Positions 55,466-62,811 of a stretch of DNA of 64,000 bases are shown here, one piece after another. A program made the position numbers and the translations under genes. The first letter of the stretch is position 1, and each line of letters begins with the position of its first letter. Source of the stretch: Bacteroidota bacterium (GTDB lineage: Bacteria; Bacteroidota; Bacteroidia; Palsa-948); assembly GCA_016213405.1 (NCBI GenBank), contig JACRAM010000016.1, forward strand, positions 1-64,000, written 5' to 3'. Below the pieces are notes generated by a model. That model was not told the origin of the DNA and ran no database searches. It saw only the letters and a list, made by a program, of their open reading frames with translations.

Positions 55466-56035
55466 ATGAAGTCAAAAATATTCACACCGAGATTCCTGTT
55501 CATAACTATCGCCATACTTCTTGCAGCGCTCAGCCGTGTGCTCCCCCACCCTTTCAATTTCACTCCCATTGGCGCCATGGCATTGTTTGGCGGAGCGTGT
55601 CTCAGCAATAAAAAACTCGCTTTCATTATACCTCTTCTTGCCATGTTTATCAGCGACTGCATACTTGAATTGTTTTTCGGATACGGGTTTCACAATACCA
55701 TTATATATGTATACGCAAGTTTTGTTCTCATCACCTTTATCGGCATTTACATCCGCAGCAACGCTAAAGCAGGCACTATTATTTTAGCATCGCTCATTTC
55801 TTCTGTTCTTTTCTTTGTTGTTACAAATTTTGGCGTGTGGCAGGTTGCTGCCCCGATGCAATCAGGAGCGGCAGGATTACTGAGCACTTACTTAATTGCC
55901 ATTCCGTTTTACAGCAATGATCTTTTCGGAAGTTTTTTTCTGAATACCATCATGGGTGATTTGTTCTTCAGCGGAATTCTGTTCGGCTCACTCTATTTTG
56001 CAAAGGCAAAATTTCCGGCACTTGTCCGGGCTTAA
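55466..56035 (+). CDS. DUF6580-type integral membrane protein
   Basis: 189 residues with five or six hydrophobic helices. The N-terminus (AALSRVLPHPFNFTPIGAMA) is the hallmark of a Bacteroidota membrane family (DUF6580-like) related to energy-coupling transporter substrate-binding (ECF S-type) folds; function unproven. Its stop abuts the stop of the convergent minus-strand gene with no gap. Confidence 0.82.
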   Translation: MKSKIFTPRFLFITIAILLAALSRVLPHPFNFTPIGAMALFGGACLSNKKLAFIIPLLAMFISDCILELFFGYGFHNTIIYVYASFVLITFIGIYIRSNAKAGTIILASLISSVLFFVVTNFGVWQVAAPMQSGAAGLLSTYLIAIPFYSNDLFGSFFLNTIMGDLFFSGILFGSLYFAKAKFPALVRA

Positions 56036-57043
56036 TTATTTCACACTCACCTTCACCGAATAGCTGCCTGTGTTGCTTGCGTTATAAACAGTTTCGTAAA
56101 CAGAAAGGAACAACATTCCTGAACCTTGTACTGAACCGTTGAACTTGGCTCCTGCTTTCATCACCGTTCCGTTCTCGCCAATTTTATAAACCACATTTCC
56201 GTAGGTGGGATAGGTGGAACCGCTTCCATAATCTCCTTCGCCATAATCAACATCACTGGTGGCTGCTCCGGATATTTTACCATCGGGCTTGTATTTGTTG
56301 TTCGACAAACTCGCAAAAGTAATTTCTCCGGTTGCCGAGATGTTCAGCTTCTGCCCCTGCTTCATCATGATTCCTGTCTTCAGCCAGCCGCCAGCGCTGT
56401 TGGCACTGATATGTTTTGAACCAAGAAGAATAAAATTCCGGTCAGAGCCATCGCCTGTGGGTGTGTAAAGCACATCAATGTGCTGAATTTTTTCTTTCGG
56501 AAGAGAAAGCATTCCGTATTCTGTTTTCAGGTCAATCTTTTTGAAATCGTATCTGCCGCCCATGGTATATTGCCCGTCAATCGTAATCACATCCTTGTCA
56601 GAAATGTTTTCATCCACATTCAAAGAAGCTTTCAAATCATTGAGGGCGGATTCAGGAGTATAATCGGTGTATTCGGCAGGAACATATTTTTCGGAATAAA
56701 TAAAATCACTTATTATTTGTATGGAGCCGATACTCATCTTGGTAAGTTCTTCATACGCGCTCTTGCGCATGGCTTCATCCGAGTTGCCCATCTGCTTGAT
56801 GAGATTGATGATTTTTGTTTCGTTGCCTTTATCGGGCGTGATGCCCAAATCAAGCGAGGAAACATTCTGCAATGGGATTTCAAGTTTTCCGTAATCCGTA
56901 ACAAGCGAAACATTTCCCATCTGGGTTTTTCCGCTGAAAGAACTTCCGTCCCGAAGGTTCACCCTGATTTCGGTTTCTTTGGTTTGTGAAACACCGATTA
57001 CACAGATTGACAAGAGAAAGATTACACTGATTATTTTTTTCAT
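56036..57043 (-). CDS. Secreted protein with lectin-like C-terminal domain
   Basis: 335 residues. Signal peptide (about 1-19), then two copies of a beta motif (VNLRDGSSFSGKTQMGNVSL ... YGKLEIPLQNV and QYTMGGRYDFKKIDLKTEYG ... MLSLPKEKI) flanking a helical segment, and a C-terminal region (about 205-335; GGWLKTGIMMKQGQKLNISA ... GSGMLFLSVYE) that resembles the PA-I/LecA galactose-lectin type fold. Role unknown; possibly carbohydrate binding. The signal peptide is encoded by GATTACAC words. The promoter is at 57095-57124. Confidence 0.8.
   Translation of the reverse strand: MKKIISVIFLLSICVIGVSQTKETEIRVNLRDGSSFSGKTQMGNVSLVTDYGKLEIPLQNVSSLDLGITPDKGNETKIINLIKQMGNSDEAMRKSAYEELTKMSIGSIQIISDFIYSEKYVPAEYTDYTPESALNDLKASLNVDENISDKDVITIDGQYTMGGRYDFKKIDLKTEYGMLSLPKEKIQHIDVLYTPTGDGSDRNFILLGSKHISANSAGGWLKTGIMMKQGQKLNISATGEITFASLSNNKYKPDGKISGAATSDVDYGEGDYGSGSTYPTYGNVVYKIGENGTVMKAGAKFNGSVQGSGMLFLSVYETVYNASNTGSYSVKVSVK
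56993..57032. repeat. GATTACAC-word run in signal-peptide coding region (minus)
   Basis: ACCGATTACACAGATT and AAGATTACACTGATT on the plus strand; on the minus strand these encode IISVIFLLSICVIGVS. Same words as 293-453 and 16714-16790. Confidence 0.82.
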
Positions 57044-57094
57044 GGCGATTTATTTTATTTATGAGATGCGGTTAAATTCCAATTCCACAAATCT

Positions 57095-57124
57095 CAAATC
57101 TATTTATTTCGTTTCATTTTCAAA
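57095..57124 (-). promoter_or_regulatory. Promoter of the lectin-like gene
   Basis: Minus strand: TTTG (57124-57121), 18-nt spacer, TAGATTTG (57102-57095). Both Bacteroidota promoter elements at near-ideal spacing; the expected leader is about 45 nt. The -33 box lies inside the 3' end of the upstream gene. Confidence 0.7.
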
Positions 57125-60100
57125 GGTTATCTCTGTGATAGGAGTATTGTCCTTAAAGCAATAAATTCCTCCCCAGTTGTGTGTCACTTTTGTATACACT
57201 CCGGCAAAATCATCTTTGATAACCACTCTGCGAAGGACTACTTTTCCGTTATCTGAAAATTCTTCTTCTGTAACGCCATTCGGATATTTAGCGCGCAGTT
57301 CCGATTGATAAACCTTTTTCTTTTCTTCTTCAGAAATTACGGGCGTTTTATCCTTGGGTTTAGTATTCTGAGCGAGAAGGGCTGCTTTCAGCAGCGACTC
57401 AATTTGCGTGAGGCGCTGCTTCGGATATTTTTCATTGGGTTTGTACGTGAGCGCCTCTTCGTAAGCGGGTTTTGCACGCAAATAATCTTTTACTCCAAAC
57501 GCCTTATCTCCCCTGTCAATGCATTGATTGTATTTAATCAGCACATTATTGCTTGCCTGAGCTTCGCCTCTCGCCTTTTCAATTTTTTCAATCTCTGCCA
57601 GCTTATCCTTTGGGTATTGCTCGTCCGGTTTATAGGTGAGCGCCTCGTTGTAAGAAGCTTTTGCATTGGCAAAGGTCTGTTCTTTGAAAGCGAAATCACC
57701 GCGCATGACAGCAGACAGATAATTATCATTCAATGTTTTGTCAGCTGCGTTTTTTGATGCAAGGTCTTTCAGAATTTTGTCAATCTCTGCAAGTTTATTT
57801 TTAGGGTATTGTTCCAAAGGCTTGATTCCGCTTGCTTCGGTGTATCCCGCTTTTGCAGCCGTATAGTCTTTTGAATTAAATCCGTTGTCTCCAGTAGCAA
57901 TAGCGGCTTTATATTTATCATCAATTTCTTTTTGCTTTGCCGCATTGGATTTTTGCGCGTCAAGGTCGGCAAGTATTTTATCTATCTCAGCAATTCTTTG
58001 TTTCGGGTATTGTTCAGCAGGTTTCACACCCAGCGCTTCATTGTATGCTGATTTAGAATTACTGTAATCCTTCGCATTGAAAAGTTTATCTGCCTTTGCG
58101 ATAGCATCGCTATACAGTTTGTCTTTTTCTGCGGCAGATTTCTGCGCGGCAAGGTCGGCAAGCAATTTGTCTATCTCCGCAATTTTTGTTTTTGGATATT
58201 GTTCAGAAGGTTTTATGGTTGACGCCTGCGTGTAAGAATTTTTTGCGCCAGCATAATTCTTTGTTTCGAAAGCAGCATCCGCCTTAGCGATGGCATCTTT
58301 GTACTGCTGTTCTTTTTGTTTTTCTGCTTCTGCCGCTCCAAGTAATTTATCTATTTCGGCAAGTTTGGTTTTCGGGTATTGTTCAGATGGTTTTATTCCG
58401 CTTGCCTCTGTGTATCCCGCTCTTGCAGTCGAATAATCTTTTGAAGTGAATGCACCGTCTCCCTTCGCAATGGCGGCTTTATATTTATCATCAATCTCTT
58501 TTTGTTTGGCGGCACTTGCGGCATCAGCAATAAGTTTTTCTATTTCGGCAAGTTTTGTTTTGGGATATTGCTCAGATGGTTTTATTCCCGATGCTTCGGT
58601 ATATCCTGCTTTCGCTGCAGAATAATCTTTTGCGTTGAAAGCATTATCGCCTTTTGTGATTGCTGCCTGATATTTTGATTCAATTTCCTTCTGCTTTGCT
58701 GCATCTCCTAATAATTTATCAATCTCCGCAAGTTTTGTTTTCGGATAGGGTTCCGAAGGTTTTATTCCGGTCGCTTCGGTATAACCCGCTCTTGCTGTGG
58801 TGTAATCTTTTGAAGTGAATGCCCCATCGCCTTTTGCTATAGCTGCTTTATATTTCTCATCCAGCTCTATTTGTTTCGCGGCATTGGCGGCATCAGCAAG
58901 CAGTTTATCAATCTCTCCAAGCATTTGTTTCGGATAGGGTTCATTCGGCTTAACTCCGATTGCTTCATTAAATCCTGCTTTTGATGTAACATAATCTTTC
59001 GCTTTGAAAGCATTATCTCCTTTGGTGATGGCTGCCTGATATTTTGTGTCAATCTCTTTCTGTTTGGCTGCGTCTCCTAATAATTTATCGAGCTCTGCAA
59101 GTTTTGTTTTCGGATACTGCTCAGCAGGTTTTATTCCGGTCGCTTCGGTGAAAGCGGTTTTTGAAGAAGCATAATCTTTTGTTCCGAAGGCAGCGTCTCC
59201 TTTTGCAATTGCCGCTTTATACTTTTCATCAATTTCTTTCTGCTTGCTTGCATCGGCAAGAAGTTTGTCAATCTCTGCAATTTTTGTTTTGGGATATTGC
59301 TCAGCGGGTTTAATGTATGACGCTTCAGTGAATCCTGCTTTTGCTGTAGTATAATCTTTCGTTCCGAAGGCATTATCGCCTTTAGCAATGGCGGCTTTAT
59401 ATTTTTCATCAACTTCTTTCTGCTTGTCGGCATCGGCAAGAAGTTTCTCTATTTCGGCAAGTTTTGTTTTAGGATATTGCTCCGAAGGTTTTATTCCCGA
59501 TGCTTCCGTATAAGAAGTTTTTGCAGAAGCATAATCTTTTGAAGTGAATGCTCCATCGCCTTTCGTGATGGCTGCTTTATACTTTGCATCAATTTCTTTC
59601 TGTGCATTTGCATTGGCAAGCAACTTATCTATTTCTGCAAGTTTCTGTTTGGGATAGGCTTCAGCAGGTTTGACTCCAAGCGCTTCGTTGTAACCCATTT
59701 TTGCGGTGGAGTAATCTGCGCTTCCGAAAGCTTTGTCCGCTTTGGCAATGGCTGCTTTATATTTATTGTCAAGTTCCAATTGTTTCTGCGCTTCCACAGC
59801 GGCATTCTTCGCCTTATCAGCCATTTCTTTTTCTACCTGCTTTTGCAAATCAGCCAGTTCAGAAAGTTTGCTCTGAATTGCCTGCGTGTATTTTTCATCG
59901 TAATTAAAATTGTTCTCAGATGGAATATATTGGTAAATGGCAATGGGCTGGCTCAATATCGCTTCCACTCTTTTGGCAATTTCAGGAGCGGTGGGCATTT
60001 CAAATAAAGTCACATCGGGTTCAAACGGATTGAAATTGCCACCTTCAGCGCGGTCGGCAGGAACATTAGCGGTGACTATCTTGAATTTTTTTGTAACGTA

Positions 60101-60397
60101 TCCGGGCTTGGTAACTGAAATAAGATATTCAGCATTCGGTGCAAGTTCAAAACTGAATTTTCCGTTAGAGGTGGTAACCACCTGCTGCTGCTGCTTTCCG
60201 TTTTTAAAAAGAGTGATAACAGACCCCAGCGCCCTTTGCGAGCCAACCATTACTTTTCCGTCAACAGGCATTACCCAAGTTTGGGAATAAACAGCCGTAG
60301 GCAGTAAACAGTAGGCAGTAGGCAATAAAAAAAGAAATGCCAAACGCACGCTAAAAACAGTTAGCAAGTAGAAAAAACTATTCGTAATTCGTCTCAT
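57104..60397 (-). CDS. Secreted protein with 13 tandem helical repeats
   Basis: 1097 residues from ATG 60397. Signal peptide (ends LLPTAVYSQ), a carboxypeptidase-regulatory-like domain (VDGKVMVGSQRALGSVITLF ... GKFSFELAPNAEYLISVTKP), a coiled stretch, 13 repeats of 60-67 residues (core: GDxAFxxKDYxxAKxGYxEAxGIKP, then YPKTKLAEIDKLL), each a pair of TPR-like helices, and a short C-terminal domain (KVVLRRVVIKDDFAGVYTKV). Neighbouring repeats are very alike, pointing to recent duplication or gene conversion. It may scaffold envelope complexes; the partner is unknown. The signal peptide is a GCCTACT heptamer run. Confidence 0.87.
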   Translation of the reverse strand: MRRITNSFFYLLTVFSVRLAFLFLLPTAYCLLPTAVYSQTWVMPVDGKVMVGSQRALGSVITLFKNGKQQQQVVTTSNGKFSFELAPNAEYLISVTKPGYVTKKFKIVTANVPADRAEGGNFNPFEPDVTLFEMPTAPEIAKRVEAILSQPIAIYQYIPSENNFNYDEKYTQAIQSKLSELADLQKQVEKEMADKAKNAAVEAQKQLELDNKYKAAIAKADKAFGSADYSTAKMGYNEALGVKPAEAYPKQKLAEIDKLLANANAQKEIDAKYKAAITKGDGAFTSKDYASAKTSYTEASGIKPSEQYPKTKLAEIEKLLADADKQKEVDEKYKAAIAKGDNAFGTKDYTTAKAGFTEASYIKPAEQYPKTKIAEIDKLLADASKQKEIDEKYKAAIAKGDAAFGTKDYASSKTAFTEATGIKPAEQYPKTKLAELDKLLGDAAKQKEIDTKYQAAITKGDNAFKAKDYVTSKAGFNEAIGVKPNEPYPKQMLGEIDKLLADAANAAKQIELDEKYKAAIAKGDGAFTSKDYTTARAGYTEATGIKPSEPYPKTKLAEIDKLLGDAAKQKEIESKYQAAITKGDNAFNAKDYSAAKAGYTEASGIKPSEQYPKTKLAEIEKLIADAASAAKQKEIDDKYKAAIAKGDGAFTSKDYSTARAGYTEASGIKPSEQYPKTKLAEIDKLLGAAEAEKQKEQQYKDAIAKADAAFETKNYAGAKNSYTQASTIKPSEQYPKTKIAEIDKLLADLAAQKSAAEKDKLYSDAIAKADKLFNAKDYSNSKSAYNEALGVKPAEQYPKQRIAEIDKILADLDAQKSNAAKQKEIDDKYKAAIATGDNGFNSKDYTAAKAGYTEASGIKPLEQYPKNKLAEIDKILKDLASKNAADKTLNDNYLSAVMRGDFAFKEQTFANAKASYNEALTYKPDEQYPKDKLAEIEKIEKARGEAQASNNVLIKYNQCIDRGDKAFGVKDYLRAKPAYEEALTYKPNEKYPKQRLTQIESLLKAALLAQNTKPKDKTPVISEEEKKKVYQSELRAKYPNGVTEEEFSDNGKVVLRRVVIKDDFAGVYTKVTHNWGGIYCFKDNTPITEITFENETK
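60296..60328. repeat. Heptamer run in signal-peptide coding region (minus)
   Basis: GTAGGCA, GTAAACA, GTAGGCA, GTAGGCA, ATA on the plus strand; minus strand encodes LLPTAYCLLPTAV. Matches 16267-16290 between rplB and rpsS. Confidence 0.9.
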
Positions 60398-60410
60398 TCG
60401 TAATTCGTAA
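60380..60410. repeat. ATTCGTA word repeat over a start codon
   Basis: ATTCGTA, ATTCGTCTC, ATTCGTA, ATTCGTAA. The word run covers the ATG at 60397 of the 13-repeat protein. Confidence 0.75.
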
Positions 60411-60501
60411 AACTGCAAATGTCGTTATTTTTATTGAATTTGATTGCTTTAATGATTCCCAATTACTATGCCATTCAGAACGGATTTTCATAGAGAATGT
60501 T

Positions 60502-61209
60502 TCATGAATTTTTCAACAAATCGCAGTACCAAAAGCCCTGTGTTTTTGAAGAAGGGTGTTGGTCGTCTCTTTTGATTTCTAATGGCTTGTAGATTTTATC
60601 CACCTGTTTTATTGTAATCGGTTTTTTAAAAATTGGTCCGTCAAAACAAAAGGTGTGATACTCGCCATTCTCTCCGCAGGCATCCACATTTAAAGGAAGT
60701 TCGGAAAGAAATTTCTCATCGATGGTTCTTCCCGCCCACTCTTCTCCCAAATATGCATCATTCGTGCAGCAGACAGTTGTTTTGAATTTGAGCGCAAGAA
60801 ATTCTTCCAGCAGTTTTAGGGTATCTTGTTTCCATAAAGGAAAAACGCCTGTCATTCTGACTTTTGCGAGATTATCTTCGCGGTACTTTCTTAAATCTTC
60901 AAGAAAAATATCTCCGAAGATGACATGGTTGATTCCTTGCAACCTGAATTTCAAAAGAGTTTCTTCCATCTTTCTTTCGTATTCAGAATTCGTTCCTTCG
61001 CTCACATAAATTTTTACAAGAGGAATTCCAATTTGTTTTGCTTGTTCATCCAGCAATTCTTCTCTCACTCCGTGCATGGAAATCCTTTTGAACTGTTCAT
61101 TCACAGTTGTGAGAAGATATTTCACTTCATATTCTTTTTCCTGAAGAATTCTATACAAACACAGCGCGGAGTCCTTTCCTCCACTCCAGCACATGACAGA
61201 TTTTTCCAT
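60502..61209 (-). CDS. Dph6-like PP-loop ATP-binding enzyme
   Basis: 235 residues. The N-terminal PP-loop SGGKDSA (9-15) marks an ATP pyrophosphatase-type amide- or thio-forming enzyme; GVREELLDEQAKQIGIPLV and the C-terminal ENGEYHTFCFDGPIF are diphthine-ammonia-ligase (Dph6, DUF71) family motifs. Diphthamide is not made by bacteria, so the bacterial substrate is unknown. No partner gene is adjacent. Confidence 0.88.
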   Translation of the reverse strand: MEKSVMCWSGGKDSALCLYRILQEKEYEVKYLLTTVNEQFKRISMHGVREELLDEQAKQIGIPLVKIYVSEGTNSEYERKMEETLLKFRLQGINHVIFGDIFLEDLRKYREDNLAKVRMTGVFPLWKQDTLKLLEEFLALKFKTTVCCTNDAYLGEEWAGRTIDEKFLSELPLNVDACGENGEYHTFCFDGPIFKKPITIKQVDKIYKPLEIKRDDQHPSSKTQGFWYCDLLKNS

Positions 61210-61343
61210 ATTTCAAAAATAAAAGAATGTACAATACGTCATATATCTATAGAGATAAGTACAAACTGTCCGTTAAATTATGTTAAAGAAGAACAGGAGT
61301 GACTTTTGTTATCTACATTTACAAACAATAAACCTACTTAACT

Positions 61344-62045
61344 ATGATGATGTTCGACCCGATATTAATGGTAATCACGCTGGTGTTCATGGGCATTGGA
61401 ATGTTTGTGAGCGCGCGTTTGAAATCTAAATTTGCTGAATACTCTAAAACTCCTCTTCAAAATGGAATGAGCGGAAAAGAGGTTGCCGAAAAAATGCTCC
61501 GCGATAACGGAATAACAGATGTAAAAATAATTTCGGTGGACGGACAACTTAGCGACCATTACAATCCGCTGACAAAAACCGTGAACCTCAGCCGCGAAGT
61601 TTTTGAAGGAAGAAATATTGCTTCTGCCGCAGTTGCTTCTCACGAATGCGGACACGCAGTTCAGCATGCTCATGCCTATTCATGGCTCACGCTTCGCTCT
61701 GCCATTGTTCCGGTGGTGAACATCAGTTCAAAAGCAATGAATATAATTATTCTTGCCGGATTTTTCTTAGGATTCATGTATCATTGGTACAACCAAATGC
61801 TTTTGGCAATTATTCTTTGTCAGGGAGTGATCACCGTTTTCTCCATGATAACTCTTCCTGTGGAACTTGACGCCAGCAAACGCGCGCTGGTGTGGCTGAA
61901 CTCTGCCAACATTGCGCGTGGCGATGAACACGCAAAAGCCGAAGACGCTCTCAACTGGGCAGCACGCACTTATTTTGTTGCCGCACTGGCTTCGCTCGCG
62001 CAGCTGATGTATTTTATTATGCTGTTGTTGGGAAGAAGGAAATAA
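61344..62045 (+). CDS. YugP-type membrane zinc metallopeptidase
   Basis: 233 residues. N-terminal membrane helix (about 5-25), the zinc site HECGH at 100-104 with the following YSWLTLRSAIVPVVNISSKA, and two or three further helices (about 130-175 and 208-228). The family (Zn_peptidase_2) is predicted to cleave proteins in or near the membrane. Single-gene unit. Confidence 0.9.
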   Translation: MMMFDPILMVITLVFMGIGMFVSARLKSKFAEYSKTPLQNGMSGKEVAEKMLRDNGITDVKIISVDGQLSDHYNPLTKTVNLSREVFEGRNIASAAVASHECGHAVQHAHAYSWLTLRSAIVPVVNISSKAMNIIILAGFFLGFMYHWYNQMLLAIILCQGVITVFSMITLPVELDASKRALVWLNSANIARGDEHAKAEDALNWAARTYFVAALASLAQLMYFIMLLLGRRK

Positions 62046-62046
62046 A

Positions 62047-62083
62047 AAGCCCACCCCTAACCCCTCCCATTAGGAGGGGAAAA
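62047..62083. repeat. AGCCCACCCC repeat after the peptidase gene
   Basis: AAGCCCACCCCTAACCCCTC then CCATTAGGAGGGG. One arm of the family that is complete at 23336-23464 and in the TonB receptor (35505-35583). Confidence 0.75.
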
Positions 62084-62118
62084 GAAAAATACATTATACA
62101 TTAGTTGAAAGTCCTCCC

Positions 62119-62365
62119 GTTAACATAAGAAAACGTTCATACAAAAGAATATATCGTTAACACAAATAAAGAAAACGTTCATACAAAAGAATATATCGTT
62201 AACACAAATAAAGAAAACGCTCATACAAAAGAAGAAATCGTTAACACAGATAAAGAAAACGCTCATGCAAAAAAAGATATCGTTAATGCAAATAAAGAAA
62301 GCGCACATGCGTTAATTGAAATCATTAACTCAAATAAAGAAAACACTCACGCAAAAGAAGAAAAC
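62119..62365. repeat. 42-bp tandem repeat, about six units
   Basis: Units start at 62119, 62156, 62198, 62240, 62282 and 62324; the first lacks 5 bp. Each 42 bp (6 x 7) encodes a 14-residue unit like VNTNKENVHTKEYI in the plus direction. Confidence 0.9.
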
Positions 62366-62392
62366 ATGGCAGGGATTTTGAGCATTGTATAG
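62129..62392 (+). pseudogene. Possible remnant of a 14-residue-repeat protein
   Basis: An open frame reads through all 42-bp units (NKENVHTKEYIVNT and NKENAHAKKDIVNA types) and ends MAGILSIV-stop, but a stop codon precedes it at 62126 and no ATG occurs until 62366. The 5-bp loss in the first unit disrupts the frame exactly there, suggesting a broken gene. An HTH regulator starts 15 nt later. Confidence 0.35.
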
Positions 62393-62407
62393 ATAAAAAC
62401 AAGAAAA

Positions 62408-62758
62408 ATGAAAACGCATATAGGAAATAAGATAAAAGAACTATTGGACGAAAAGAAAATGAGCGTAAGAGAGTTTGCAAAACTAATTGACGTTACGCCC
62501 AATTCTGTTTATGTGATGCTGAAAAAAGATTTGCTGAACCCGAAATGGATTGAAATCATCTCAGAAGCGCTCGGCTATGACCTGTATCAGCATGCGTATG
62601 CGCCTTCAGCGGGCTCATCTGCCGCAAACACACAAACCACCCTGAACACGCTCCGCGAAGAAAATGAATCGCTTAAGAAACAGAACGAAGACATGAAAAA
62701 AGAAATTGCCTACCTCAAAGAGATAAATGAACTGCTGAAAAAAGGGAAAACAAAGTAA
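62408..62758 (+). CDS. Helix-turn-helix (XRE-like) regulator with coiled coil
   Basis: 116 residues. HTH of the Cro/C1 type at about 5-58 (KIKELLDEKKMSVREFAKLI, DVTPNSVYVMLKKDLLNPKW), a low-complexity linker and a C-terminal coiled coil (about 78-112; REENESLKKQNEDMKKEIAY). Probably a dimeric DNA-binding protein; the target is unknown, possibly itself or the broken repeat gene upstream. Confidence 0.85.
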   Translation: MKTHIGNKIKELLDEKKMSVREFAKLIDVTPNSVYVMLKKDLLNPKWIEIISEALGYDLYQHAYAPSAGSSAANTQTTLNTLREENESLKKQNEDMKKEIAYLKEINELLKKGKTK

Positions 62759-62762
62759 TTAT

Positions 62763-62793
62763 TTTGCGAAGTGGAAAAGAATAAGTAAGTTTG
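62763..62793 (+). promoter_or_regulatory. Promoter of the terminal T9SS cargo gene
   Basis: TTTG at 62763-62766, a 19-nt spacer, then TAAGTTTG at 62786-62793: both Bacteroidota promoter boxes at ideal spacing, 18 nt before the ATG. Confidence 0.8.
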
Positions 62794-62811
62794 CAGAGTA
62801 ATTATCCGGCA

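Noticed and set aside
62120-62308. Minus-strand frame of FFICVNDIFFCMN repeats
   Set aside because: Complement of the 42-bp repeat. The plus frame gives polar, protein-like units continuing into a unique tail.
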